A DNA stretch of 64,000 nucleotides from an uncultured Bacilli bacterium. Lineage in GTDB: Bacteria > Bacillota_I > Bacilli_A > RF39 > UBA660. The notes under the pieces were generated by a model. It did not search any database. It was given only the letters and a program-made list of their open reading frames with translations, and was not told the origin of the DNA. Numbering within the stretch: position 1 is the stretch's first letter; every line of letters begins with the position of its first letter. The stretch is from positions 62,001-126,000 of the forward strand of contig CAKPHU010000005.1 in the NCBI GenBank assembly GCA_934162125.1, given 5' to 3'. A program made the translations under genes and the position numbers. Below are positions 26,116 through 34,694 of this stretch, piece after piece.

Positions 26116-27285
26116 ATTATTCCAATATGATGGGAAGTTAATATAACGATATGGATTAATTGTACTTTGTTGGTATACCGCCCAAGTACAACCTCCTCCT
26201 CTATTCCAATCACAGGAAGTTATTTCTAAGTGTAAGTGTGGACCAGTTGAATAACCAGTTGATCCCATACGTCCAAGTGGAGTAAAAGCAGATATAAAGC
26301 TTCCTACTTTAACGTTACCATATACTTGACTCATATGAGCATAAGTTGAGTAAATGTAACCATTACCTGTGTTGTGTCTTATTTTTACAACCATAGCACC
26401 ATATTTATCATAACTATTATAGAATACTTCTCCATCAGCGATTGGATAAATTTCTATTGTTTTATCTTCACTTCCGATATCAATACCTAAGTGACCTCCA
26501 TATCCATAGTAGCCTTGAGTAATATAGCCATGTTGGATAGGTCTATAATAACCATTAACACTAGGTAGAGAACCACCAGATTCTTGTTGTCTACGATATT
26601 GACAAGCTTGAATATCTTCTGTCTTACCGCAGCCTAATTCTTTATAGTATTTAATATTAGCTTGAGCTGCTTTGATTTGTTCTTCTATAGCTGGCATTGT
26701 CTCACGTAGTGATGCTGAATCAGCATTTATACGAGCTTTCTCAGCTTCTAGAGAATCTTTCAAATCTTTTAGCTCCTTTTGTTTTTTCTCTAGCTCTTTT
26801 TGTTTCTCTTCATTAGCTTTTATTAAATCTTCTAATTCTTTCATGATTTTATCATTATAGTCAGTTAATTGTTCAACTACGGCTAAACGATAAATCATAT
26901 CAGTAATATCAGTAGCACCAAAAGCATATTCTAAGTAAACATTATCACCATTTGATATTTGATAATATTCCATAATTGTTTTACTTTCAGCACTTTTTGC
27001 TTTAATTTCTTGATTACTTTTATCAATTTCATCTTGAAGAGCAGCAACTTCTTTTTCAGCTGATGCTATTTGATCTTCAATATTAGCAATTTTCTTTTTG
27101 ATAGCAGCAACCTCAGCATCATTTTTTGCTAAGTTAGCTTGCTTCTCTTCTAGTTGTTTAGTATAATTTTCAACTTCTGCTTCAAATTGAGATATTGTCT
27201 TAGCTTTTACTTTAATAGGTAGTGCTATTAAAGGAGTCAGCATAAGAATAATTGCAAGTGTGCAAAAAGCTTTTCTTCTTTTCAT
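26110..27285 (-). CDS. FtsEX-associated murein hydrolase: coiled coil plus M23 peptidase domain
   Basis: 391-aa exported protein. Residues 1-28 form a signal peptide (MKRRKAFC, then a hydrophobic stretch ending AKT). Residues about 30-225 are a long coiled coil in two parts, as in PcsB, CwlO and EnvC. Residues about 250-385 form a LytM/M23 domain with GHLGIDIG (HxxxD) and GPHLHLEI (HLH), both zinc-binding motifs intact, and YATYAHMS-like context (YSTYAHMSQV). An unusual CGKTEDIQACQYRRQQ segment with two cysteines joins the two parts. It starts at the end of ftsX with overlapping stop and start, so FtsEX is its likely activator at the division site. In Bacillus the equivalent CwlO has an NlpC/P60 domain instead. 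Confidence 0.9.
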   Translation of the reverse strand: MKRRKAFCTLAIILMLTPLIALPIKVKAKTISQFEAEVENYTKQLEEKQANLAKNDAEVAAIKKKIANIEDQIASAEKEVAALQDEIDKSNQEIKAKSAESKTIMEYYQISNGDNVYLEYAFGATDITDMIYRLAVVEQLTDYNDKIMKELEDLIKANEEKQKELEKKQKELKDLKDSLEAEKARINADSASLRETMPAIEEQIKAAQANIKYYKELGCGKTEDIQACQYRRQQESGGSLPSVNGYYRPIQHGYITQGYYGYGGHLGIDIGSEDKTIEIYPIADGEVFYNSYDKYGAMVVKIRHNTGNGYIYSTYAHMSQVYGNVKVGSFISAFTPLGRMGSTGYSTGPHLHLEITSCDWNRGGGCTWAVYQQSTINPYRYINFPSYWNNR

Positions 27286-28184
27286 TAGATTTTTAAATAC
27301 TTTCTAACGGCACTTGCACTACCAATCATACCAACTAGAATTCCTATTACGATAACGATACCAGAAACAGTATAAATGAACGGTTCTGGTAAAATTAATT
27401 TAATTAATTCAGAGAATAAATAACCATTAAAATGTTTATAGAATGTTAAGTAACCATAAGTTGTGAAGATAACTGGAACGATAGATCCTAGAAGACCTAA
27501 TATCATACCTTCAACAATAAATGGTGTTTTGATAGTGAAGTTACTAGCACCAACTAAACGCATAATACCAATCTCACGTTTTCTAGCGGAGATTGTTAAT
27601 TTAATTGTATTAACTATTAGGAAGATAGTAACAATAACTAGGGCTATTACAACTCCATAAGTTACTTTTTTAACAGAGTCAAAAGCACTAATTAGTTTTT
27701 CAACCATTCCTTCACCATATCTTACAACAGAAACATTTTTAATCTTTTTAATTTTTTCTGCTGTCGCACCAATTTTATTAACATCTTTTACTTTAATTTG
27801 ATAAGTATCTTTTAATGGACTTTCATCTTCTGGCCAGGTTTCTAATATTTTAGAAAAGACTTCTGATTCATCTTGCATTTGCTTTTTTACATCTGTTTTA
27901 GATTGAAATTCAATCTTTTCAATATTAGAAATATCTTCTAAATCACTTTTTACATCTTTGATTTGGGCTTCTGTAACATCGTTATCTAAGAAGACAACTA
28001 TCGTTAAGTCTTTTTCTATTTCAGAAGTAAAGTTATTAACGTTGAAAGAAGCAATTATAGCAATTGCGACTATAACTAAAGTAATTGTAATACAACTTAT
28101 AGAAGCAAGAGAAAGGCTAAAGTTTCTGATAACACTTTTGAAAGCATCACGGATACTACGCCCTAGCATTCTGAACAGCTTCAT
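27285..28184 (-). CDS. ftsX: Cell-division ABC-type permease FtsX
   Basis: 299-aa membrane protein with the FtsX layout: a helix at residues 20-45, an extracellular loop of about 110 residues (IEKDLTIVVFLDNDVTEAQI onward), then three helices in the C-terminal half. It transmits ATP hydrolysis by FtsE to the wall hydrolase outside the cell. The start is placed at the ATG at 28184 after AAGGAGG; a longer frame to 28214 would lie deeper in ftsE. The first 29 bases overlap the end of ftsE and the stop overlaps the start of the M23 hydrolase, so the three genes are tightly coupled. Confidence 0.95.
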   Translation of the reverse strand: MKLFRMLGRSIRDAFKSVIRNFSLSLASISCITITLVIVAIAIIASFNVNNFTSEIEKDLTIVVFLDNDVTEAQIKDVKSDLEDISNIEKIEFQSKTDVKKQMQDESEVFSKILETWPEDESPLKDTYQIKVKDVNKIGATAEKIKKIKNVSVVRYGEGMVEKLISAFDSVKKVTYGVVIALVIVTIFLIVNTIKLTISARKREIGIMRLVGASNFTIKTPFIVEGMILGLLGSIVPVIFTTYGYLTFYKHFNGYLFSELIKLILPEPFIYTVSGIVIVIGILVGMIGSASAVRKYLKI

Positions 28185-28869
28185 CGTCGTAGCCTCCTTT
28201 CTCTTTAAAGGCAACTAGACGGCCTTCTTTTAAAATTAAGACTTGTTTTTTCATAGTGTTTACAATATCTTTATCATGAGTTGCCATAATAATAGTTGTT
28301 CCTCTTGTCTTATTAATATTGTCTAATACTTTCATAATCTCCATACTTTTTTCAGGGTCCAAGTTTCCAGTAGGCTCATCACAAAGTAGAAGTTTAGGAT
28401 TGTTTACTATTGCTCTAGCGATAGCAACACGCTGTTGTTCTCCACCTGATAATTGATCTGGATAATTGTGAACTTTGTTTTTTAAGCCAACTTCTTCTAG
28501 AGCTTTTAAAACTTTTTCTCTAATTTCATCTTTTTTTGCTCCAATAACTTCAAGAGCAAAAGCTACGTTTTCATAAACTGTTAATTTAGGAAGTAATCGA
28601 TAGTCTTGGAAAACAATTCCTAACTTACGACGTAATTTATATACTTTTTTATCTTTTAACTTTGCAACGTCAAGCCCACCAACAATGATTTGTCCTTTAG
28701 TTGGTTTTTCTTCACGATAAAGCATTTTTATTAATGTTGATTTACCACTTCCAGATCCTCCTATTACAAATACAAAGGATCCTTTTTCAATGGCTATATT
28801 TAAATCATAAATAGCAGTTACACCATTTTTGTATTTCTTTTCGACATGTTTTATTCTGATTAAATCCAA
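28156..28869 (-). CDS. ftsE: Cell-division ATP-binding protein FtsE
   Basis: 237-aa ABC ATPase: Walker A GGSGSGKSTLIKMLYREEKP, the FtsE-type Q-loop FQDYRLLP, signature LSGGEQQRVAIAR, Walker B LLLCDEPTGNLDP and H-loop MATHDKDIV. It pairs with FtsX to control peptidoglycan cleavage at division. Translation appears to begin with TTG at 28869, preceded by AAGGTGGTGA, since no ATG lies near the conserved N-terminus (DLIRIKHVEKKYKNG). Confidence 0.95.
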   Translation of the reverse strand: MDLIRIKHVEKKYKNGVTAIYDLNIAIEKGSFVFVIGGSGSGKSTLIKMLYREEKPTKGQIIVGGLDVAKLKDKKVYKLRRKLGIVFQDYRLLPKLTVYENVAFALEVIGAKKDEIREKVLKALEEVGLKNKVHNYPDQLSGGEQQRVAIARAIVNNPKLLLCDEPTGNLDPEKSMEIMKVLDNINKTRGTTIIMATHDKDIVNTMKKQVLILKEGRLVAFKEKGGYDDEAVQNARA

Positions 28870-28922
28870 ATTTTTTCACCACCTTGTCATCTTGTATTAT
28901 AACATAATTAAATACAATAGAA

Positions 28923-28969
28923 AAGAGAAGAAATACTTTCTCTCTCTTAAATCGAAGTTTTCTTCTCTT
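28923..28969 (-). terminator. Hairpin after the metallo-beta-lactamase gene
   Basis: AAGAGAAGAAA and TTTCTTCTCTT form an 11-bp stem enclosing a large loop, followed by a weak U tract. It is the only termination signal between the gene at 28972 and ftsE. Confidence 0.5.
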
Positions 28970-28971
28970 AT

Positions 28972-31191
28972 TTAACGTTTATAAGTACTGGCATTTACAT
29001 TATTTATAATACTTATCTTATTACCATCAGAAGTAATTAAAATGTTACCAGTCGATGAATCACTTTGTCGATAAGTAGTAATTCCATAACTGTTTAGTTT
29101 AGCTTTATTTTCTGCACTTGGATATTTAGGTGCATAATAATTTGGAACTATTACATATTTTGGCTTAGCAGTACTTAAGAATGTACTAGAAATGTAACCG
29201 TTTCCATGATGTGGATATTTTAAAACATCTATCTTTAGGCTTATTCCTAGTGATGATGCATTACTTTGAAGAGCATCAACGCTTAACTGACTACCAGCAT
29301 CTCCAGTAAACATAAAGGTATTATTTTTATATTTAAGAATGAAGATGAAGGAATTTTCATTTTTGTTGCTACCAATTTTATTAGGAGCTAAGAAGTATAA
29401 AGTCATGTCGCCAACTACAACCTTCTTTGGTGGTTTAATAATTTTTGGTGTTTTCTTACTACTTCTTAATGTATCTACAATGTGTTCTTGATCGAATGAT
29501 GTACAAGTTCCATTCTTAACACAATTGAAGATGTCATCTGGATAATATATTTCACTTACTTGGAAGTTATTAATTATATCTGCTTGAGCTGCAATGTGGT
29601 CGTTGTCTAAGTGAGAACCAATCATTAAATCTATTTTCTTAACGCCTAATTGATTTAAGTATGGTATTACTTTTGTACGACAATCCCATCTTCCACTATC
29701 AATAAGAATAGTTTTACTACTTGTTCTAATTAGGATTGCATCATCGTAGTGACCACTTGCGATAAAGTGAATTTCAATACCTTTTAGAGCGATGCCTGTA
29801 TTGCCACCTGTGTTACCTCCGGTATTGCCACCTGTGTTTCCACCAGTATTTCCTCCAGTGTTGCCTCCGGTATTTCCGCCGGTATTTCCGCCGGTGTTAC
29901 CTCCAGTATTTCCTCCAGTGTTACCACCTGTGTTACCTCCAGTATTTCCTCCAGTGTTGCCTCCGGTATTTCCGCCTGTATTGCCTCCAGTGTTACCGCC
30001 TGTATTTCCACCGGTATTTCCTCCAGTGTTGCCTCCGGTATTTCCGCCTGTGTTACCTCCAGTATTTCCTCCGGATGTACCATTTTTGTTTTCTAATTTA
30101 CAAGTTATTGTTTTAACATTTCCAGCTTTATCATATATTTTTACTTCTGCTATGGCCATTTCTTTACCAATAACTATTTTTGAAACATTGTATGCATTGC
30201 CATTTATTACATATCTGTCAATACCAACATTGTCTTTGGCATTAATTGTGATAATTGATTGACCATTTTTATAATATCCACTACAACTACCAGTTGGTGG
30301 TGTTTTATCAATTGTTCCAACAGAGATAGTTTGTTCAATACAGTTGTTTTTAGCGTCATAAATGTAGAACTTATATTCTCCGTTTTTTGTTACTTTATAT
30401 TGAATTGTAGTATTGGTACTCGTTTGACCATTTGGTAATTTTATGTAGTTGTAATATGGACTATCAGTTTTAAATTCAATAACTTTGTAGCCATCAGAAT
30501 AATTGTTACTTGCAAGACCTAAGCTATAATTCATTTCATATACTATGACCGTTCGAACAGCTTTGGCTTCTTTACCACTACTATTTTTAGCAGTATAGGT
30601 TACTTGATAAGTTCCAACATTGTTAGTATTTACGTTACTATCTACTTTAATACTACTAGTAAGATCACCATCTTTACCATCCTTAGCCGTAGCACCAGGA
30701 TCTGTAAATGCTGTTCCTTTTAGGACATGGAAGGTTTCTCCACCTTTTATTTTAATCATGAACTCATCATAAATAATAACGTATCTTGTTAACTGAGAAG
30801 TTATACCATTATAATTGAAGTCATAGGTTACTTGATATTTTCCTTTAGTAGTAGTATCTACTTCTCCTGTAATGGTTACATACTTTCTTAAGTCTTCTTT
30901 TGAACCAGTTAGAGAAAAACCTGGTTCTTCGTAAGTGTCACCAATATATAATTTGGTTACTTTATCACCATTTAAACTAAAACGTACTGTTTCTGTTCCA
31001 GTAGTGATAACCTCTTCTGCTTTGTTTTCACTTTGTTTGTTGGGTGTGAATAAAAATAAGACTAAGGCAAAAACAAAAACACCGACTGTAATACCGCAAA
31101 TTATATTTGTTATTTTCTGAGCTTGGGTTTTCTTTTTTTTCTTTTTCTTTTTGTTTTTATTTAAATTTTCAAAACCAAAATTCATATCCAT
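28972..31191 (-). CDS. Membrane-anchored surface protein: Ig-like repeats, GGNT linker, ComEC-like metallo-beta-lactamase
   Basis: 739-aa protein. Residues 1-25 are very lysine-rich, then a transmembrane segment (about 28-50), leaving the rest outside. Residues about 65-220 hold two bacterial Ig-like (DUF5011/HYR-type) domains, with [18 protein letters not shown] as signature, and a third partial one follows. Residues about 373-465 are 23 GGNT repeats. Residues about 470-735 form a metallo-beta-lactamase domain like the extracellular part of ComEC/Rec2, with H527-x-D-x-D-H532 (SHLDNDH), FTGDAG and YPHHGN. Such domains are suspected nucleases or phosphodiesterases. The ComEC channel is missing, so it is a stand-alone surface enzyme rather than a competence channel. 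It ends in a hairpin. The enzymatic target is unknown. Confidence 0.85.
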   Translation of the reverse strand: MDMNFGFENLNKNKKKKKKKKTQAQKITNIICGITVGVFVFALVLFLFTPNKQSENKAEEVITTGTETVRFSLNGDKVTKLYIGDTYEEPGFSLTGSKEDLRKYVTITGEVDTTTKGKYQVTYDFNYNGITSQLTRYVIIYDEFMIKIKGGETFHVLKGTAFTDPGATAKDGKDGDLTSSIKVDSNVNTNNVGTYQVTYTAKNSSGKEAKAVRTVIVYEMNYSLGLASNNYSDGYKVIEFKTDSPYYNYIKLPNGQTSTNTTIQYKVTKNGEYKFYIYDAKNNCIEQTISVGTIDKTPPTGSCSGYYKNGQSIITINAKDNVGIDRYVINGNAYNVSKIVIGKEMAIAEVKIYDKAGNVKTITCKLENKNGTSGGNTGGNTGGNTGGNTGGNTGGNTGGNTGGNTGGNTGGNTGGNTGGNTGGNTGGNTGGNTGGNTGGNTGGNTGGNTGGNTGGNTGGNTGGNTGIALKGIEIHFIASGHYDDAILIRTSSKTILIDSGRWDCRTKVIPYLNQLGVKKIDLMIGSHLDNDHIAAQADIINNFQVSEIYYPDDIFNCVKNGTCTSFDQEHIVDTLRSSKKTPKIIKPPKKVVVGDMTLYFLAPNKIGSNKNENSFIFILKYKNNTFMFTGDAGSQLSVDALQSNASSLGISLKIDVLKYPHHGNGYISSTFLSTAKPKYVIVPNYYAPKYPSAENKAKLNSYGITTYRQSDSSTGNILITSDGNKISIINNVNASTYKR
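29797..30072 (-). repeat. 23 tandem 12-bp repeats coding for (GGNT)23
   Basis: Exactly 276 bases, 23 units of 12 bases, each coding Gly-Gly-Asn-Thr without an amino acid change although the codons vary at third positions (GGA/GGT/GGC, AAT/AAC, ACT/ACA/ACC/ACG). The variation shows selection on the protein, while the tandem arrangement will change length by recombination. It forms a flexible extracellular linker. Confidence 0.95.
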
Positions 31192-31245
31192 AATACCAAA
31201 TCCTATCGTTTTCTATTTTTATTATATCGCATAAATTGGCAATAG

Positions 31246-31274
31246 AAAAGAGAAGATTTTTATTCTTCCCTTTT
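31246..31274 (-). terminator. Terminator after the tandem yitT genes
   Basis: An 11-bp stem (AAAAGGGAAGA with TCTTCTCTTTT, one G-U) and 7-base loop with a short U tract, overlapping the stop at 31273. Confidence 0.75.
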
Positions 31275-32115
31275 ATTTACCGCCTTGTACTTCATATGAG
31301 TCCGTTACTACAAAGAAGGCATGTTCATCTATTAATTTTATACCTTCAGTAACTTGATAATATTCTCTTGTTGGGACTACGGTTAAAATAACTTTGTTTC
31401 TCTTAGATAGATAGCCACCTTTAGTTTCAAAAACAGTAGTACTATGTCCTAGTGTACGAATAATGTAGTCTTTAATTGCTTCATCTTCAGAACTAATTAT
31501 GTAGAATGCTTTATTGTTAGAAGTTCCTAAAAGGACTTTATTAATCAAAAGACTATTTAGATAAATTATTATTCCAGCGTACATAACATTAGTCCATCCA
31601 AAGAAAAGACCACCAATTATTACAACAAGAAAGTTCATAACACCACTAGTTTTAGCAATAGGAACTTTATAGTACTTTTCAAATATTTGACTAATTACAG
31701 CAAGTCCTCCACTACTATAACCTGTTTTATACATAATACCATTTGCGATACCACTAAGGATACCAGCAAATAGAACAATAATCATAATGTCATTGTCTCC
31801 AGTTTGAATAATATCATTTAAAGGAGAAGTTAATTCAACAAATAATGGATATAGTAAAGCTCCAATCGAAGACATAATTGTTTTTTCAACACCTAAGTAA
31901 ACAAGACTTAAGATAGCACAAGCAATAGCAATGATTAAAATCATGACTGCTGGATCAATACCATAAACATGGTTAGTGATAGTGGCAATTCCGCCAGAAC
32001 CACCTGTTACTAAGCTTAGTGGAAATAGAAAAATATTATATATTACAGCACTCATAAAAAGGCCAACAATTAATAGTGCGATATTGCGTAGTTTTCTTTC
32101 AGTGAGTTTTTTCAT
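31273..32115 (-). CDS. YitT family membrane protein (second of a tandem pair)
   Basis: 280-aa protein with about six hydrophobic segments (residues 1-185) and a C-terminal DUF2179 domain (residues about 200-278; YIISSEDEAIKDYIIRTLGHSTTVF, then VVPTREYYQVTEGIKLIDEHAFFVVTDSYEVQGG). YitT/YqfU proteins are widespread in Firmicutes with unknown transport or sensing roles. It follows its paralogue with no spacer and uses GGAGGTGAA. About a third of the positions look identical to those of the upstream copy, so the pair is an old duplication. Confidence 0.88.
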   Translation of the reverse strand: MKKLTERKLRNIALLIVGLFMSAVIYNIFLFPLSLVTGGSGGIATITNHVYGIDPAVMILIIAIACAILSLVYLGVEKTIMSSIGALLYPLFVELTSPLNDIIQTGDNDIMIIVLFAGILSGIANGIMYKTGYSSGGLAVISQIFEKYYKVPIAKTSGVMNFLVVIIGGLFFGWTNVMYAGIIIYLNSLLINKVLLGTSNNKAFYIISSEDEAIKDYIIRTLGHSTTVFETKGGYLSKRNKVILTVVPTREYYQVTEGIKLIDEHAFFVVTDSYEVQGGK

Positions 32116-32997
32116 CTATTCACCTCCAAAAACTTCATAAGCGTCAGTTACAACGAAGAAGGCTTCTGGATCAATATCTGAAATACCTTCTTTTAGTCGA
32201 TAATAATCTTTGGTAGGTAAAACACACATTAGAACAGTTTGTTTTTCTTTAGCAAAACCTCCACGAGCATTAAATTCTGTTACACCATGGTTTAATTCTT
32301 CCAAAATAAATTTCTTAATAGCTTTTTCTTCATCTGTTACGATATAAAATGCTTTACTATCAGATACACCTAGAATTACACGATCTGAGATATAACTAAC
32401 AATGTATAAAACAACAATTGCGTACATTATTTTAGTTATACCGAAGACAAACCCTGATGTTAGAACAATAACACCATCAGTGAAAAGCATACTTTTGCCC
32501 ATACCCTTTTTAGCAAACTTACTAATTATCTGGGTTAAGATATCTGTTCCGCCAGTAGTATAACCAGCTTTATAAATCATACCTGCACCAAAACCAAAAG
32601 TCACACCACCAAAAATAGCTGTTAATAAAAGTTGGCTGTTATCAAAGACGATTAAGTCTGTGATGTTGGCAGTTAAACGAACTAGTAATGGGTATAATAA
32701 TGAGCCTAAAATCGTGGCTTGGGTTTTTTCTTTGCCTAGAAAGAAGTAACTTACAATAAGAAGTAAGACATTTCCAACAAAGATAATCATAGAATTATCC
32801 CAACCAAATAACTGATGAAGGATAATAGCTGCTCCGCCGACTCCGTTAGCTACCAAATTATTAGGAGCTAGAAACAGATTGTAGGATAAAGCAACTATCA
32901 AACAGCCAACAAAGAAACTTATAAATCTTTTAAGACGTGATTTGTGCTTTATTTGATCTAAAATCCTAAAATTTTTAGTTTGTGAAATAATATGCAT
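32116..32997 (-). CDS. YitT family membrane protein (first of a tandem pair)
   Basis: 293-aa paralogue of the next gene: six hydrophobic segments, GAGMIYKAGYTTGGTDILTQI as the membrane signature and a C-terminal DUF2179 domain ending TDAYEVFGGE. A longer N-terminus of 25 polar residues precedes the first helix. The ATG overlaps the prfB stop by one base (TAATG), so it is translationally coupled to prfB, an arrangement that would make its expression follow that of release factor 2. Confidence 0.88.
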   Translation of the reverse strand: MHIISQTKNFRILDQIKHKSRLKRFISFFVGCLIVALSYNLFLAPNNLVANGVGGAAIILHQLFGWDNSMIIFVGNVLLLIVSYFFLGKEKTQATILGSLLYPLLVRLTANITDLIVFDNSQLLLTAIFGGVTFGFGAGMIYKAGYTTGGTDILTQIISKFAKKGMGKSMLFTDGVIVLTSGFVFGITKIMYAIVVLYIVSYISDRVILGVSDSKAFYIVTDEEKAIKKFILEELNHGVTEFNARGGFAKEKQTVLMCVLPTKDYYRLKEGISDIDPEAFFVVTDAYEVFGGE

Positions 32998-34095
32998 TAT
33001 AATCCCCTCTTTAAACTCGCTTCTATAAATAAGTCTAGATTTCCATCTAATACTTTATCAACATTACTTGTTTCAACATTAGTTCTATGATCTTTGATTA
33101 AAGAATATGGATGAAGAACATAACTACGTATTTGAGAACCAAATTCAATATTTTTTTGTTCTCCTTTTAGCTGACTTAACTCTCTATTTTGTTCTTCTAT
33201 TTTTAACATTAAGAGTTTATTTTTTAAAACTCTAAGAGCTTCTTCCTTATTTTGAATTTGACTACGTTCATTTTGACAAGTTACTACTATTTTAGTTGGT
33301 AAGTGTGTAATTCTTACAGCTGAGTCGGTAGTATTAACGCTTTGTCCACCAGCACCTGATGAATGATAAACATCTATTTTCAAATCTTTTTCATCAATTA
33401 CTATACTGTTGTCTTGTTCTATTTCTGGTGTTACATCAACAGAAGCAAAGGAAGTGTGACGCCTGTTATTGGAATCGAACGGAGAAAGACGAACAAGTCT
33501 ATGAACTCCTTTTTCATTTTTTAAGTAGCCATAAGCATTAGATCCACATATCATAATTGATACACTTTTAATGCCAGCTTCATCACCATCTTGATAGTCA
33601 AGTACTTTTATTTTATAACCTTTTTTCTCACACCATCTTGTATACATACGATAAAGCATTAGAGCCCAATCACAAGATTCTGTACCACCTGCTCCTGGAT
33701 GAATGTCTAAGATACAATTATTATGGTCATATGGTCCATTTAATAAAACTAAAAGACTTAATTTTTCTACTTTGCCTGGTAGTTCTTCAGTAAAATCAAT
33801 AATTTGATTGTAGACATGTTCATCCATTTCTATTGTTAATAATTCTAATAAGTCAATATTTTCATTAATAGTGTTTTTTAAATTTTCAACATTTTCGATC
33901 AGTTCTTTTTTTTCATTTATTTCTTTAATAATTTCTTCAGCTTTATTACGGTCATCCCAAAAATTAGGAGCCTTAGTTTTTTCTTGTAAGTCTTCTAATT
34001 CTTTCTTTTTACTGTCGATGTCAAAGTGACCTCCATAAATCTGTTACTTTATCTAAATTTTCTTTTAAAGTACGTTCAAGTTCTTTTATATCCAT
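32997..34095 (-). CDS. prfB: Peptide chain release factor 2, expressed through a programmed +1 frameshift
   Basis: Recognises UAA and UGA and releases the finished chain. The gene is read in two frames: 24 codons from the ATG at 34095 (after AGAGAGGTG), then an in-frame UGA at 34021-34023, after which translation moves +1 to give DIDSKKKELE and onward. The fused product is 365 aa. The codon-recognition tripeptide SPF (in RLSPFDSNNRRH) marks RF2, and GGQ in SSGAGGQSVN is the hydrolysis motif. The second part alone also has an internal ATG at 33827, which would be an incomplete protein. The gene has its own sigma-A promoter and heads the unit prfB-yitT-yitT. Confidence 0.96.
34020..34035 (-). 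promoter_or_regulatory. prfB: prfB programmed frameshift site
   Basis: On the minus strand the mRNA reads UGGAGGUCACUUUGAC. The internal Shine-Dalgarno-like GGAGG, then CUU-UGA-C, is the classic RF2 autoregulation cassette: slow UGA decoding lets the peptidyl-tRNA slip from CUU to UUU. The spacing matches that in Escherichia coli and Bacillus. Confidence 0.95.
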
Positions 34096-34142
34096 AAAAA
34101 CACCTCTCTTATAGATTGGCTATTATTAATATTTTTTATGTT

Positions 34143-34171
34143 ATAATAATAGCATACTTTTGTCTTTTCAA
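34143..34171 (-). promoter_or_regulatory. Sigma-A promoter of prfB
   Basis: TTGAAA (34166-34171) and TATTAT (34143-34148) on the minus strand with a 17-base spacer, ending about 50 bases before the prfB start. Confidence 0.65.
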
Positions 34172-34219
34172 CAACTTAATATTTTGTGAATATTTGTTGT
34201 CATTTTGCATATATTATTA

Positions 34220-34315
34220 GTGAGGAAGGTTCACTATTACGTGTGAAGATCCTCTGTAAATAGATAGAGAGAACATTCTCTCATGAAAAAGAGATATCTA
34301 AAAAATATCTCTTTT
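34220..34315 (+). ncRNA. Candidate small structured RNA
   Basis: Read on the plus strand this gap forms three hairpins in a row: 34222-34254 (GAGGA/UCCUC and UUCAC/GUGAA stacked over an internal loop), 34267-34282 (6 bp, 4-base loop) and 34287-34315 (11 bp, terminator-like with U-rich tail). It contains no open frame with a start. I do not recognise the fold as a known riboswitch, 4.5S or 6S RNA. Pairing on the minus strand is of course also possible, so the strand is uncertain and the third hairpin certainly serves the minus-strand gene at 34314. Confidence 0.35.
34287..34315. terminator. Terminator after the small membrane protein gene
   Basis: AAAAGAGATAT pairs with ATATCTCTTTT (11 bp) around a 7-base loop; U runs follow on both strands. 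It overlaps the stop at 34314. Confidence 0.8.
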
Positions 34316-34625
34316 AATTTTCGTTTTTTAATGACTGAGCTCTTAATTTAATTATTTTAGCAACAATAAGTCCAAATATTGTGATTAAAATAGCAACAAT
34401 ATACATATTTCTAATATAGGAATCTGTTGCTTGATTAGACAATAAAAAAACTTTTATTGACATTATGACAATAATTAGAGCACTTATAGAAAAGGTAAAG
34501 TATTTGGTTAATTTACTAATAAACAATAATAGTTCTTGCTTTTCTGTACTCTTAGTAAATTTTTGCCAACTTTTTTTATATTTACTTTGATGATTATTGT
34601 TTTTCTTTTTGGTGTCCCTTCCCAT
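34314..34625 (-). CDS. Small two-helix membrane protein with a basic N-terminus
   Basis: 103 aa from the ATG at 34625. The first 35 residues are strongly basic (MGRDTKKKNNNHQSKYKK...), then two transmembrane segments follow (about 38-60 and 72-92) with a short outside loop. An upstream in-frame ATG at 34643 lies only four bases from a TATAAT element and overlaps the GGAGG, so the shorter start is right. No family recognised. It is transcribed alone, between the prfB unit and a membrane regulator. The promoter is TTTACT-17-TATAAT in the gap of 34647-34675. Confidence 0.65.
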   Translation of the reverse strand: MGRDTKKKNNNHQSKYKKSWQKFTKSTEKQELLLFISKLTKYFTFSISALIIVIMSIKVFLLSNQATDSYIRNMYIVAILITIFGLIVAKIIKLRAQSLKNEN

Positions 34626-34667
34626 ATTCTTTTTTTCCTCCATGAGTATTATATCATGAGAAATAAA

Positions 34668-34694
34668 AAGAGTAAAACATTTCGTCTTACTCTT
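34668..34694 (-). terminator. Terminator after the membrane XRE regulator
   Basis: An 11-bp stem (AAGAGTAAGAC with GTTTTACTCTT, one G-U) and 5-base loop with a U-rich tail on the minus strand, overlapping the stop at 34687. Confidence 0.8.

Noticed and set aside
29792..30262. Long plus-strand open frame of PPVLPP repeats opposite the GGNT repeats
   Set aside because: It is the mirror of the 12-bp repeats; no ribosome site and the codon choice follows the minus-strand gene.
34201..34315. 4.5S, 6S or preQ1 riboswitch in the prfB upstream gap
   Set aside because: None of the conserved motifs of those RNAs (for example the GGAA-tetraloop domain of SRP RNA) is found, so only a generic structured element is reported.
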